In this document: positions 7,932 to 15,978 of the stretch, one piece after another
Layout: the number at the start of each line of letters is the position of its first letter
How positions within the stretch are numbered: the stretch's first letter is position 1
Program-made: the position numbers and the translations under genes
The notes under the pieces: generated by a model
Told to the model about the DNA's origin: nothing
What the model saw: the letters and a program-made list of their open reading frames with translations, nothing else
Databases searched by the model: none
Assembly: GCA_938074435.1 (NCBI GenBank)
Contig: CALJEH010000050.1
Location: 1 to 33,942 of the forward strand
Direction of reading: 5' to 3'
Source of the DNA: an uncultured Alphaproteobacteria bacterium
GTDB lineage: Bacteria; Pseudomonadota; Alphaproteobacteria; Rhizobiales; TMED25
DNA length: 33,942 nucleotides

Positions 7932-8780
7932 ATGAAGAATTATGCACATTTTAAAATCTTTTTCCTGGTCTTTACCTTCCTCTCATTTTATTTGGTTACA
8001 ACCGATACACATGCCGCTGCTGGTGAACAAAAACGCGTAGAAAAGCACGAATGGACTTTTTCTGGTATTTTTGGGCATTATGATAATGCCCAACTTCAAA
8101 GAGGATTTCAGGTTTACAAAGAGGTTTGTTCATCATGTCATTCCATGAATTATGTGTATTTCAGAAATTTAGCTGAAGAGGGTGGCCCGGGATTTACACC
8201 AGAAGAAGTTAAGGTTATTGCTTCAGAATATACCGTAATTGATGGTCCTGATGATTTTGGGGAGATGTTCGAAAGGGAAGGTAAGGCAAGTGATAACTTC
8301 CCATCTCCATATTCAAATATCAACGAAGCACGTGCTTCTAACGGAGGGGCGTATCCTCCTGATTTTAGTGTACTCGCGAAAGCTCGAAGTACAGAGCGCG
8401 GTTTCCCATGGTGGTTTGTTGATCTATTCACAGGCTATCAGGAACAAGGTGTAGACTATATATATTCATTATTAAATGGGTACAAAGAAGTACCTGAAGA
8501 TTTCAAGTTGCAAGATGGAATGCATTACAATGAATATTATCCTGGTAATCAAATTGCAATGGGACAACCACTTTATGATGACTCTGTTGAGTATGCTGAT
8601 GGTACCAATGCGACAATTAAACAAATGGCTGAAGATGTATCTGCATTTATGATGTGGGCAGCTGAACCGAAGCTTGAAATAAGAAAAAAAATGGGTTTCA
8701 AGGTAGCAATATTCTTATTTGTCCTTGCTGGCTTGTTGTATTATTCCAAAAAGAAAATTTGGTCAAGAATAGAACACTAA
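7932..8780 (+). CDS. petC: Cytochrome c1 of the bc1 complex
   Basis: Cytochrome c1 accepts electrons from the Rieske protein and passes them to soluble cytochrome c in the periplasm. The 282-residue precursor has an N-terminal signal sequence (hydrophobic at about residues 8-22, likely cleavage after DTHAAA). The single c-type haem site CSSCH is at 66-70, and the probable axial Met210 lies in NQIAMGQPL. One C-terminal transmembrane anchor (about 256-272) is followed by a basic cytoplasmic tail. The gene is third in petABC, with apt 18 bases downstream. It is a stand-alone c1, not the petB-petC fusion seen in some rhizobia. Confidence 0.97.
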   Translation: MKNYAHFKIFFLVFTFLSFYLVTTDTHAAAGEQKRVEKHEWTFSGIFGHYDNAQLQRGFQVYKEVCSSCHSMNYVYFRNLAEEGGPGFTPEEVKVIASEYTVIDGPDDFGEMFEREGKASDNFPSPYSNINEARASNGGAYPPDFSVLAKARSTERGFPWWFVDLFTGYQEQGVDYIYSLLNGYKEVPEDFKLQDGMHYNEYYPGNQIAMGQPLYDDSVEYADGTNATIKQMAEDVSAFMMWAAEPKLEIRKKMGFKVAIFLFVLAGLLYYSKKKIWSRIEH

Positions 8781-8798
8781 ATATATAAGTGTGTTAAT

Positions 8799-9329
8799 TT
8801 GAATACAAATATAAATTTACTCAAACAAGCAATACGATCCATAAATGATTACCCTAAACCTGGTATTATTTACCGTGACATTACACCTTTACTGAAGAGT
8901 CCAGATTTATTTTCACTGGTTATTGATATGAGTGCTGAACTAGTTGATGGCAGTATAGATCTCATTGCAGCAATAGATGCAAGAGGTTTTATTTTTGGAT
9001 CCGCTTTAGCCCAAAAACTTAGAAAGGGTTTTATACCAATTAGAAAAAGAAATAAGTTACCATATAAAGTTATAAGCCAAGAATATTCTCTTGAGTATGG
9101 GTTAGATCAATTAGAGTTACATATTGACGCAATTACTCCGACCCAAAAAATACTTCTCATTGATGATGTACTGGCAACGGGTGGTACTGCAGAAGCTTCT
9201 GCAAAGCTAGTCAAAAAACTTGGAGGGGAAATAGTTTCAATGATATTTATTATTGAGTTATTGGGTTTAAATGGACGTCAATATCTAGAAGAATATTCGA
9301 ATAATATTCACTCCTTAATTACCTATTAA
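8799..9329 (+). CDS. apt: Adenine phosphoribosyltransferase
   Basis: Apt salvages adenine to AMP using PRPP. The 176-residue protein shows the expected N-terminal PKPGIIYRDITPLL segment and the PRPP-binding loop ILLIDDVLATGGTAEA at about residues 118-133, with the acidic pair at Asp122-Asp123. The start is TTG; it lines up with the normal Apt N-terminus, and no ATG occurs upstream in frame after the petC stop. The 18-base gap to petC suggests read-through from the bc1 operon. Its stop overlaps the stop of convergent ychF in the four bases TTAA, so no intrinsic terminator can lie between them. Confidence 0.95.
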   Translation: MNTNINLLKQAIRSINDYPKPGIIYRDITPLLKSPDLFSLVIDMSAELVDGSIDLIAAIDARGFIFGSALAQKLRKGFIPIRKRNKLPYKVISQEYSLEYGLDQLELHIDAITPTQKILLIDDVLATGGTAEASAKLVKKLGGEIVSMIFIIELLGLNGRQYLEEYSNNIHSLITY

Positions 9330-10423
9330 TTATTGAATCTAAAATGCATGACATCACCATCTTGCACTATGTAATCTTTTCCTTCTAATCGCATCTTCCC
9401 AGCTTCTTTTGCACCATTTTCACCATTATTTTTAATGAAGTCATCAAATGAAATTGTTTCAGCTCTAATAAATCCTTTTTCAAAATCAGTGTGAATAACG
9501 GCTGCTGCTTTGGGAGCCTGTGTATCTTTTCTAATAGTCCATGCCCTTGTTTCTTTTGGGCCACTTGTAAAATAAGTTACAAGATTAAGAATTTCATAAC
9601 CGGTTTTTATGACCTTATTTAGACCAGTTTCTTGCAGACCGATAGATTTTAGGTATTCAACTTTTTCTTCATCGCTCAAAACAGATAATTCTGCCTCTGT
9701 AGAAGCTGATATGGTAATAGATTTACAGTTAATTTCTTCAGCATATTTTTGTACTTTTTCTGAATATTTATTTCCTGATGATGCATCATTCTCTTCTACA
9801 TTACATATATAAAACATTGGTTTTGAAGTTAAGAGATTAAGTTCTTGGTATATTTTTTTATTTTTATCATCAATCAACATATCTCTCGCTGTCTTTCCTT
9901 CGTTGAGCAACTCAATGATTCCTTCAATTAGCTTATAAGTCAATTTTGAGATTTCATCATTTGACTTGATCTTTCTTTCCAACCCAGCTTTTCTATTTTC
10001 TAAGTTCTGAATATCGGCAAGAAGTAATTCTGTTTCTATTGTTTGGATATCAGAAATTGGATCTATCTTATTATTAACGTGCGTGATGTTTTCATTCTCA
10101 AAACATCGCACTACATGTGCTATAGCCTCAGTTTCTCGGATATTGGACAGAAATTTGTTACCAAGACCTTCTCCTTTAGATGCTCCTTCAACTAATCCTG
10201 CAATATCTACAAAATTCAGTCTTGTTGGTATAACATTTGCTGATTTCGAAATATCACCAAGTTTTATCAATCTACTATCAGGCACTCCAACTTCGCCTAT
10301 ATTTGGTTCAATCGTACAAAACGGGTAGTTACTTGCCTCTGCATTTGCTGTTTGTGTTAGTGCATTAAAGAGTGTTGATTTTCCAACGTTAGGTAAGCCA
10401 ACAATTCCACATTTGAAACCCAT
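9326..10423 (-). CDS. ychF: Ribosome-associated ATPase YchF (OLA1 family)
   Basis: YchF is a TRAFAC-class P-loop ATPase that binds ribosomes and is linked to stress responses. The 365-residue length is normal. Seen are the P-loop GLPNVGKST at residues 9-17, the G3 motif DIAG at 73-76, and the altered G4 motif NVEE at about 208-211. The last replaces the NKxD of true GTPases and explains ATP preference. The C-terminal TGS domain is seen with AAAVIHTDFEKGFIRAE and a terminal DGDVMHFRF. It follows pth by 10 bases, the common ctc-pth-ychF order. Its stop overlaps apt's stop by four bases. Confidence 0.96.
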   Translation of the reverse strand: MGFKCGIVGLPNVGKSTLFNALTQTANAEASNYPFCTIEPNIGEVGVPDSRLIKLGDISKSANVIPTRLNFVDIAGLVEGASKGEGLGNKFLSNIRETEAIAHVVRCFENENITHVNNKIDPISDIQTIETELLLADIQNLENRKAGLERKIKSNDEISKLTYKLIEGIIELLNEGKTARDMLIDDKNKKIYQELNLLTSKPMFYICNVEENDASSGNKYSEKVQKYAEEINCKSITISASTEAELSVLSDEEKVEYLKSIGLQETGLNKVIKTGYEILNLVTYFTSGPKETRAWTIRKDTQAPKAAAVIHTDFEKGFIRAETISFDDFIKNNGENGAKEAGKMRLEGKDYIVQDGDVMHFRFNN

Positions 10424-10433
10424 AACATAACTC

Positions 10434-11072
10434 CTATTTAAACAGATTTAAAATTTTTGTTAGTGGACTATTTCTTTTGATCTCTTTATGTGAGTGTATG
10501 TATTTATAATTATTTGTACTTCTGAAATTAATTTGAAATTTCTCTCTTTCAGAAATTATATTAAGGATGTTCGTTGCTATATAAACAAATAGAGTGTTCA
10601 AGTTATCCATCTCAGAATTACTAAAATTTCCAAGTACATAATTGCTTACAAGCCTTTTGTCTCCTGGGTGATCAATCCCTAGTCTAAGTCTTAAGAAGGT
10701 ATTATCTAAATGACTGAGAATAGATTTTAGACCATTATGACCAGCAATACCACCACCCACTTTGAGACGAATTGAGCCAAATGGAAGATCTAACTCGTCA
10801 TGAAGAATTAAAATATTTTCTGTTTTGATTTTAAAATAATTTACAATTTGAATTATAGCATCCCCAGAATTATTCATATATGTTTCTGGCTTTGCAATAA
10901 TTACTTTTTTGTTTTCTAATTGTAATTCATGGATAATGGAATTAAATTTTTTTTTTGGCTTGTCGTTACTACCGTATGAATTCAAAATTGCATCAACAGC
11001 CATAAATCCAATGTTATGGCGAGTCTGCTCATATTTTTTTCCAGGATTTCCTAGACCAACAATAAGGTACAT
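10434..11072 (-). CDS. pth: Peptidyl-tRNA hydrolase
   Basis: Pth releases tRNA from peptidyl-tRNAs that drop off the ribosome. The 212-residue protein has the N-terminal LIVGLGNPGKKYEQTRHN, with the catalytic His at residue 19, the central NSGDAI segment, and HDELDLPFG with GGGIAGHNGLKS, which provide the remaining active-site Asp and Asn. It is slightly longer than the roughly 190-residue norm because of a lysine-rich C-terminal tail (HSHKEIKRNS). The gene lies 17 bases after rplY/ctc and 10 before ychF, so the three are surely co-transcribed. Confidence 0.96.
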   Translation of the reverse strand: MYLIVGLGNPGKKYEQTRHNIGFMAVDAILNSYGSNDKPKKKFNSIIHELQLENKKVIIAKPETYMNNSGDAIIQIVNYFKIKTENILILHDELDLPFGSIRLKVGGGIAGHNGLKSILSHLDNTFLRLRLGIDHPGDKRLVSNYVLGNFSNSEMDNLNTLFVYIATNILNIISEREKFQINFRSTNNYKYIHSHKEIKRNSPLTKILNLFK

Positions 11073-11089
11073 AAGAATTTTTTACGTTA

Positions 11090-11734
11090 TTATTCTTCGT
11101 TATTTGTATCTTTTGACTCAGTTTCTGCTTCGGCTCCAGATGTTTCTTCTTCAGATTCTTCTGTCATTCCTGCAGGTGCAGCAATAGTTGCAATCGTAAA
11201 GTCTCTGTCAGTTATTGAAGGTATCACATCTTTAGGTAACGTAACTGCAGATATATGAATTGAGTCTCCGGTATCTGCCACTGATAGGTCAACTTCGAGA
11301 TTTTCAGGAATTGCATCGGCTGGGCATGATACTTCTACATTATGCCGTACAACATTTAGAACCCCACCTTTTTTGAGACCCGGGCATGTGTCTTCATTTA
11401 GGAACAATACAGGTACTTCAACTATTACTTGAGATTCCTTTGAGAGCAAATAAAAGTCTACATGTAATGGTGTATCTTTAACAGGATGTAGTTGAATATC
11501 TTTTGGAATAACTCTTGATTTTTTCCCATCGATATTCAATTCATAAAGAGTTGATAAGAAACGTCCTGATTGATAATGTTTGACCAGTACTTTAGTTTCA
11601 ACTGATATGTGTGTAGGTTCAACACCAACGCCGTATAGTACGCCTGGAGTATTACCAGCTCTTCTGATTGCACGAGAGCTTCCTGTTCCTTTAGTATCTC
11701 TGGTTGTAACAATAATTTCTTCAATTTCTGACAT
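11090..11734 (-). CDS. rplY: 50S ribosomal protein L25, long Ctc form
   Basis: L25 binds 5S rRNA. At 214 residues this is the two-domain Ctc/TL5 form found in alphaproteobacteria rather than the short enteric form. The N-terminal L25 domain includes RAIRRAGNTPGVLYG at about residues 20-34, followed by IPKDIQLHPVKDTPLHVDFY. The C-terminal beta domain ends in a low-complexity acidic tail rich in Glu, Ser and Thr. It precedes pth by 17 bases. A TATAAT hexamer sits on this strand at 11781-11786, about 47 bases before the start, so it may have its own promoter as well as read-through from prs. Confidence 0.94.
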   Translation of the reverse strand: MSEIEEIIVTTRDTKGTGSSRAIRRAGNTPGVLYGVGVEPTHISVETKVLVKHYQSGRFLSTLYELNIDGKKSRVIPKDIQLHPVKDTPLHVDFYLLSKESQVIVEVPVLFLNEDTCPGLKKGGVLNVVRHNVEVSCPADAIPENLEVDLSVADTGDSIHISAVTLPKDVIPSITDRDFTIATIAAPAGMTEESEEETSGAEAETESKDTNNEE

Positions 11735-11780
11735 TTTTTACTCTTGTTTATTACCGTGTTATCTATGAATGCATTTATAA

Positions 11781-11786
11781 ATTATA
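11781..11786 (-). promoter_or_regulatory. Possible -10 element (TATAAT) for rplY/ctc
   Basis: A perfect TATAAT on the minus strand lies about 47 bases upstream of the L25 start. The best -35 at 17-base spacing is only TTTATA. In such AT-rich DNA this can arise by chance. Confidence 0.25.
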
Positions 11787-11806
11787 TCTATAAATAATTT
11801 TTATAT

Positions 11807-11824
11807 AAAAAGAAAGATCTTTTT
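11807..11824. terminator. Weak AT-only hairpin directly after the prs stop
   Basis: The sequence AAAAAGA-N4-TCTTTTT forms a 7-bp stem with a 4-base loop. On the minus strand it begins just two bases past the prs stop codon and ends in a run of T. Six of the seven pairs are A-T, so the stem is weak and may only attenuate transcription into rplY. Confidence 0.3.
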
Positions 11825-11825
11825 A

Positions 11826-12782
11826 TTAAATAAAGAGGCTAGAGACTGACTCTTCATTTGAGGTTCTCAAAATTGCTTCACCTAGTAATTGTGCAACAGA
11901 GATTAGTTTAATCTTTTTTGATCCGTTGCGGATGCTTTCATTGTAAATTGTATCGCTAATAATAAGATTTTTTAAATCTGATGTTTCAATCTTATTTAAA
12001 GCTTCACCAGATAGTACTCCATGAGTTATGTAGGCACTTACGTCATTAGCACCTGACTCTAGTAATTTGCTTGCTGCATTACATAATGTTCCGCCGGAGT
12101 CCACAATATCATCAACGAGTATACACGATCTTCCTTCTACATCTCCAATGATATTCATAACTTCAGATTGTCCAGGTTTATCTCTTCTTTTATCTACTAT
12201 TGCAAGTGGCGCTCCACCAATCCTCTCCGCGATTAGTCTTGCTCTTACAACCCCGCCTACATCAGGCGATACCACAGTCACACTATTAATATCAAATGAG
12301 TCTTTGATATTATTTACGATAACAGGTGCTGCAAATAGGTTATCTGTTGGTATATCAAAAAAACCTTGTATTTGACCCGCATGTAAATCAATAGTTAAAA
12401 CTCGATCAGCACCTGCATTTGTAATTAAATTTGCAACTAATTTTGCTGATATTGGTGTTCGTCCAGATGACCTTCTGTCCTGCCTTGCATAACCAAAATA
12501 AGGAATAACTGCTGTAATTCTCCTTGCCGATGAACGTTTTAGTGCATCGATAAGGATTAGTAGTTCCATCAGATGATCATTTGCTGGATATGAAGTTGAT
12601 TGAATAATAAAAACATCTTCTCCCCGAACATTCTCAAGTATTTCTACGAAGACTTCCATATCTGCAAATCTTTTTACATTGCAGCTTGTGAGAGGAATTT
12701 TTAAGTATGAAGCAATAGCATTAGCTAGTGGAGGATTAGAGTTTCCTGTAACAATTTTTATATTTTGTTCTTTTTTATTCAT
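11826..12782 (-). CDS. prs: Ribose-phosphate pyrophosphokinase (PRPP synthetase)
   Basis: Prs makes PRPP from ribose 5-phosphate and ATP. PRPP feeds purine, pyrimidine, NAD, His and Trp synthesis, and the apt reaction encoded nearby. The 318-residue protein has the family's ATP-side segment [18 protein letters not shown], then [14 protein letters not shown] near 133-146 and [13 protein letters not shown]. The PRPP-binding loop is [13 protein letters not shown] near 223-235. The length is normal for class I enzymes. An 83-base leader upstream holds a duplicated 12-mer, and a weak hairpin follows the stop. The gap to rplY is 91 bases, so prs may be a separate unit with partial read-through. Confidence 0.97.
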   Translation of the reverse strand: MNKKEQNIKIVTGNSNPPLANAIASYLKIPLTSCNVKRFADMEVFVEILENVRGEDVFIIQSTSYPANDHLMELLILIDALKRSSARRITAVIPYFGYARQDRRSSGRTPISAKLVANLITNAGADRVLTIDLHAGQIQGFFDIPTDNLFAAPVIVNNIKDSFDINSVTVVSPDVGGVVRARLIAERIGGAPLAIVDKRRDKPGQSEVMNIIGDVEGRSCILVDDIVDSGGTLCNAASKLLESGANDVSAYITHGVLSGEALNKIETSDLKNLIISDTIYNESIRNGSKKIKLISVAQLLGEAILRTSNEESVSSLFI

Positions 12783-12798
12783 GTTGGACTTGATCTTT

Positions 12799-12810
12799 TA
12801 TGCCACAATA
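12799..12810. repeat. Copy 1 of direct repeat TATGCCACAATA in the prs leader
   Basis: This is the proximal copy of a 12-base motif occurring twice in the 83-base gap before prs. It lies 16 bases from the prs start codon. Read on the prs strand it is TATTGTGGCATA. Confidence 0.6.
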
Positions 12811-12832
12811 GCATGTTTGGGTAATATGTAAA

Positions 12833-12844
12833 TATGCCACAATA
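12833..12844. repeat. Copy 2 of direct repeat TATGCCACAATA in the prs leader
   Basis: This is the distal copy, identical over all 12 bases and in the same orientation, with a 34-base period (just over three helical turns). It could be a duplicated protein-binding site or a partial promoter duplication. Confidence 0.6.
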
Positions 12845-12865
12845 ATTATGACCTAAAAATTTGAA

Positions 12866-13639
12866 TTAATTTACAATAAGAATCGCATTTGCTTGCCTTC
12901 CATAATCTATTTCATTTCTATGTTGTGATCTCCTGTAAGAGAAGAAATCCGTCTCGTTTTTATATGTATCCATTTCAATAACATCATACTTTCTTATCCC
13001 AATTTGATAGATTTTATTTGAACAATATGCCTGTAAATTAAAGTATTTTCCTCTATTAGCTGTTTCAAAAAACTTTTTGTTTGAAGGATCTTGTCTGATG
13101 AATTCTTGATAAAATTCTATACCAACCTCATATGAGTCCTGTTGTATGCAGGGTCCTATTATTGCAAATATGTTTTCAATCTTTCCACCAATATTTAAGA
13201 TTTGTTCAACAGTATTTTCTATTATGCCTTTTTGTGCACCTTTCCATCCCGCGTGCACAGCTCCTATAATTTGCTCCTTGTTTTCGTATAGTAGAATTGG
13301 CGCGCAGTCTGCAGTAAGAATTGATAGGATAATATCATCACGTTTAGTAATTATTGAGTCTGCGATAAATTTATCAGGAAATTTACTATCAATAATCTTG
13401 CATATATTGGTGTGTTGTTGAGTTGGAATTATAATTGGTCTCACTGAATTTGCTGAGGAGCATAGCTCTTGTGAAATGATTTTTCTATTTTTATCAATAT
13501 TTTTATTGGAGTCATTTGATAAATAACTGCAATTTAAACTATGGTATATTCCTGTTGACACCCCACCCTGTCTCGTGAAGAAACCATATTTGCAATTACT
13601 TAATATTAGATTTTCTGATGTGATAAATTTAGGTTTCAT
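12866..13639 (-). CDS. pgeF: Peptidoglycan editing factor PgeF / polyphenol oxidase (YfiH, multicopper-like laccase fold)
   Basis: YfiH/PgeF-family proteins have a laccase-like fold with a Cys-His-His metal site. In E. coli the protein helps keep mis-incorporated amino acids out of peptidoglycan stems; homologues also show purine-nucleoside or phenol activity. The 257-residue protein has the conserved HTN (His76), TADCAPILL (Cys112) and GAVHAGWKG (His129) segments. It also has GPCIQQDSYEVG and the C-terminal FFSYRRSQ characteristic of the family. It starts inside the stop of the preceding MidA-like gene (ATGA overlap), so the two are translationally coupled. The precise substrate here is not known. 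Confidence 0.9.
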   Translation of the reverse strand: MKPKFITSENLILSNCKYGFFTRQGGVSTGIYHSLNCSYLSNDSNKNIDKNRKIISQELCSSANSVRPIIIPTQQHTNICKIIDSKFPDKFIADSIITKRDDIILSILTADCAPILLYENKEQIIGAVHAGWKGAQKGIIENTVEQILNIGGKIENIFAIIGPCIQQDSYEVGIEFYQEFIRQDPSNKKFFETANRGKYFNLQAYCSNKIYQIGIRKYDVIEMDTYKNETDFFSYRRSQHRNEIDYGRQANAILIVN

Positions 13640-14718
13640 GTAATTGAGATCGGTACAGTTTTTAGATTATTTGAAAAGTACATCACTTTAAAAAGTTCTC
13701 CCATCTTATCTTTATCAATAAGTCTATGATATTGACGATATAACTTATCTAATTGACTATCATTGCTATTTTCTTTCAGTATTTGATATCTTTGATCAAT
13801 CCCCAAACCAATCAAAAAATCTCTTTGTGTTATAGGACCATAACTTTGAATATTATTCTTTTTTGAAATATAGCTATAGCGGCTAAAATCTATATGTGAT
13901 GTTAGATCACTATCACCTGGTTCATGAAATATTGAAACTTTTTTATGTTTTGATAGAGCCTGAAGCGTGTCACCAGACGGACCATTTGTTTTTGCGTAAT
14001 CTATCACCAATAAACCTCCGTTATTTTGGATCTTTGAAAATATTTTTTCTAGCATTGTATCTTGCATAGGAGATAACTCATATAATTGACCATTTATTGG
14101 ATACTCAATTTCTCTATTTGAAATACTGAGATGATCAGAATTAACCTCGATTGACTCAAATGTTAAATTATTCTGTTGATCAATTGATACAACTCTCTCT
14201 CTAAATTTATTGTTATTAAATAAGTATTGTTTTATTGGTATTGCATCAAAAAATTCATTAGCAATTACAAAGTTTATTCCATTTGGTAATTCATCTAAGG
14301 ATGCAAAGTGTTTAAAAGGATGGTTTATGTTTTTTCTTTGAATTTTGGAGAGGACATTACTTTGTTCATATAACCATATTTTGATGGAATGATAGAAGTC
14401 ATTAAAATTTTTGGATACTCTAAGAATATCCTGCATCATGAACCCGTTACCCGGGCCAAGTTCAATTATATTTATTTTTGGTTTGTCAATCTTGAACCAT
14501 AAATCAATGAGCCATACTGCAATCAATTCTCCAAACATTTGGCTTATTTCAGGTGAGGTTATGAAATCACTGTTTTTGCCAATAGGTTTTGAATTTATGT
14601 AATAACCAAAATCTTTATCACTGAGGCAAAGCTCCATATATTCATCAACACCAATAGGTCCATGACTTTTAATTTTCTGAATAATTTTTTCTTCAAGATT
14701 CTGGTATTTTTTATTCAT
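13636..14718 (-). CDS. Class I SAM-dependent methyltransferase, MidA/NDUFAF7 family
   Basis: A 360-residue COG1565 protein. The eukaryotic counterpart NDUFAF7 methylates an arginine of a complex I subunit during assembly, and a similar role is plausible but unproven here. Seen are the N-terminal HGPIGVDEYMELCL and KDFGYY, the DFITSPEISQMFGELIAVW stretch typical of the family, and the SAM-binding glycine motif IIELGPGNGFMMQDIL. EFFDAIPIKQY and GGLLVIDYAKT follow, with HIDFS near the C-terminus. It overlaps both neighbours (lgt by 8 bases, pgeF by 4), so lgt, this gene and pgeF form one tight unit, a conserved alphaproteobacterial order. Confidence 0.9.
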   Translation of the reverse strand: MNKKYQNLEEKIIQKIKSHGPIGVDEYMELCLSDKDFGYYINSKPIGKNSDFITSPEISQMFGELIAVWLIDLWFKIDKPKINIIELGPGNGFMMQDILRVSKNFNDFYHSIKIWLYEQSNVLSKIQRKNINHPFKHFASLDELPNGINFVIANEFFDAIPIKQYLFNNNKFRERVVSIDQQNNLTFESIEVNSDHLSISNREIEYPINGQLYELSPMQDTMLEKIFSKIQNNGGLLVIDYAKTNGPSGDTLQALSKHKKVSIFHEPGDSDLTSHIDFSRYSYISKKNNIQSYGPITQRDFLIGLGIDQRYQILKENSNDSQLDKLYRQYHRLIDKDKMGELFKVMYFSNNLKTVPISIT

Positions 14719-15517
14719 TTTTTTTTATATTTTTATATAAAATCAAACCAACTAATATCATTGGAATAGAAACTATCATTCCCATCGTTAGCTTATTAGC
14801 AAGAATATATCCAATGTGTTGATCGGGTAATCTAAATAGCTCTAAGAAGATTCTAAAAGTTCCATAAAGGATAAGAAATATTGCGGAGGCCATTCCTTTA
14901 TTGTGAAGGATTTTATTTCTCTTAGATAAATACGCTAATAACAAGAATAATATCAATCCTTCAAGTAATGCTTCATATATTTGAGATGGATGGCGCGAAA
15001 CACTATCGTTTGGATATATTACAGACCACGGTAGATCAGAGTAAGTTCCAATTAATTCTGTATTTATGAAATTTGATAATCTACCAAAGAATATTCCGAT
15101 TGGAGCGGAGATGGCAATAAGGTCCATAAATGCAAAAAAGCTTCTATTATTCTTTTTAACATAGAAGTAGATTGCAATAATTATACCAAGTAGCCCACCG
15201 TGAAATGACATACCACCATTCCACACTTTAAAAATTTCAATAGGATTTCCAATAAAATAAATAGGGTTATAAATTAATACATATCCGACTCTTCCACCAA
15301 GTAATATTCCAAATACAATCCATGGTATTAGGTCACTAAGAGATAATATTATAGATTTACTGTCTCCTATACATGAGGAAACAAACTTAGATTTTAGATA
15401 TAGCCATCCAAGTAGAATCCCACACAAATAGGATAAACCATACCAATGAATATCAATGAAACCTATATTTAATGCTATTGGATCTATATATGGCAGTATT
15501 ATTGCAGTCGTGAACAT
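14711..15517 (-). CDS. lgt: Prolipoprotein diacylglyceryl transferase
   Basis: Lgt transfers diacylglycerol from phosphatidylglycerol to the lipobox cysteine of prolipoproteins, the first step of lipoprotein maturation. The 268-residue protein is a multi-span inner-membrane protein. It has the N-terminal IDIHWYGLSYL, the WNGGMSFHGGLLG segment, the Lgt signature in GRLSNFINTELIG at about residues 145-157 (Thr replaces the more usual Gly after FIN), and RHPSQIYEALLEG. Its substrate phosphatidylglycerol depends on PgsA, encoded further on. The 3' end overlaps the MidA-like gene by 8 bases. It is divergent from ubiK across 81 bases. Confidence 0.96.
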   Translation of the reverse strand: MFTTAIILPYIDPIALNIGFIDIHWYGLSYLCGILLGWLYLKSKFVSSCIGDSKSIILSLSDLIPWIVFGILLGGRVGYVLIYNPIYFIGNPIEIFKVWNGGMSFHGGLLGIIIAIYFYVKKNNRSFFAFMDLIAISAPIGIFFGRLSNFINTELIGTYSDLPWSVIYPNDSVSRHPSQIYEALLEGLILFLLLAYLSKRNKILHNKGMASAIFLILYGTFRIFLELFRLPDQHIGYILANKLTMGMIVSIPMILVGLILYKNIKKNE

Positions 15518-15598
15518 TTATTATGTTTTACCATTGATTTTTAACATTAATATATCATAATCATGAAAAAAATAATTTAAACTTATCAGGAAAGTTTT

Positions 15599-15865
15599 AT
15601 GAAAGATAATAGTTCAAAAATATTTAACAAATTAGCTGAGGTAATGTCAGAAACAGCAGGGCTAGCTAATGGTGTAAAAAAAGAGGTAGAAATTATTGCA
15701 AAATCTCAAGTTGAACGTATTTTAAATGATTTTGAGGTTGTGCAGCGAGATGAATTTGATGTAATGAAAGAAATGTTAGTTAATTCTTCAGATACAATCA
15801 ACAAACTAGAAAAAAAAATCAAATCTCTTGAAAATCAAATTAAAAAACTAAAACCTACAAAATAG
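15599..15865 (+). CDS. ubiK: Accessory factor UbiK family protein (BMFP domain)
   Basis: UbiK-type proteins assist the Ubi complex in aerobic ubiquinone biosynthesis; older annotations call them BMFP or membrane-fusogenic coiled-coil proteins. The 88-residue length, the N-terminal amphipathic region (KIFNKLAEVMSETAG) and the DEFDVMKEMLVN motif match the family. So does the C-terminal heptad-rich coiled coil (about residues 57-85, Leu/Ile/Lys-rich). A good Shine-Dalgarno (AGGAAAG) precedes the ATG. Ubiquinone supply fits the bc1 operon elsewhere in the window. The next gene follows after 112 bases containing nested inverted repeats. Confidence 0.85.
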   Translation: MKDNSSKIFNKLAEVMSETAGLANGVKKEVEIIAKSQVERILNDFEVVQRDEFDVMKEMLVNSSDTINKLEKKIKSLENQIKKLKPTK

Positions 15866-15882
15866 TGGATAACTTAAACTTC

Positions 15883-15978
15883 TAACTCAAAAAGATCTAA
15901 CTATATTTTCTGTAAATAAAAAATTAATTATTTACAATGAAAATGAAGAATATATTTAAACATTTATCTTTTGAGTTA
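15883..15978 (+). promoter_or_regulatory. Nested inverted repeats forming a candidate structured leader of the ybjN-like gene
   Basis: Outer arms AACTCAAAAAGAT (15884-15896) and ATCTTTTGAGTT (15966-15977) pair over 12 bp with one bulged A. T15883 can also pair with A15978, the first base of the start codon. Inside lies a perfect 9-bp inverted repeat, TGTAAATAA (15911-15919) and TTATTTACA (15928-15936), with an 8-base spacer. In RNA this could fold as a two-tier hairpin that covers the ribosome-binding region; in DNA the inner repeat resembles a dimer operator. No named riboswitch or RNA family was recognised. Confidence 0.45.

Noticed and set aside
8150-8454. Antisense 93-residue and alternate-frame 71-residue ORFs within petC
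   Set aside because: Both sit inside the clear cytochrome c1 reading frame and show no recognisable domain or start signal.
12783-12865. Sigma-54 promoter in the prs leader based on TTGTGGCATA
   Set aside because: The -24 GG word is present, but no GC at the -12 position follows at the right distance in either copy.
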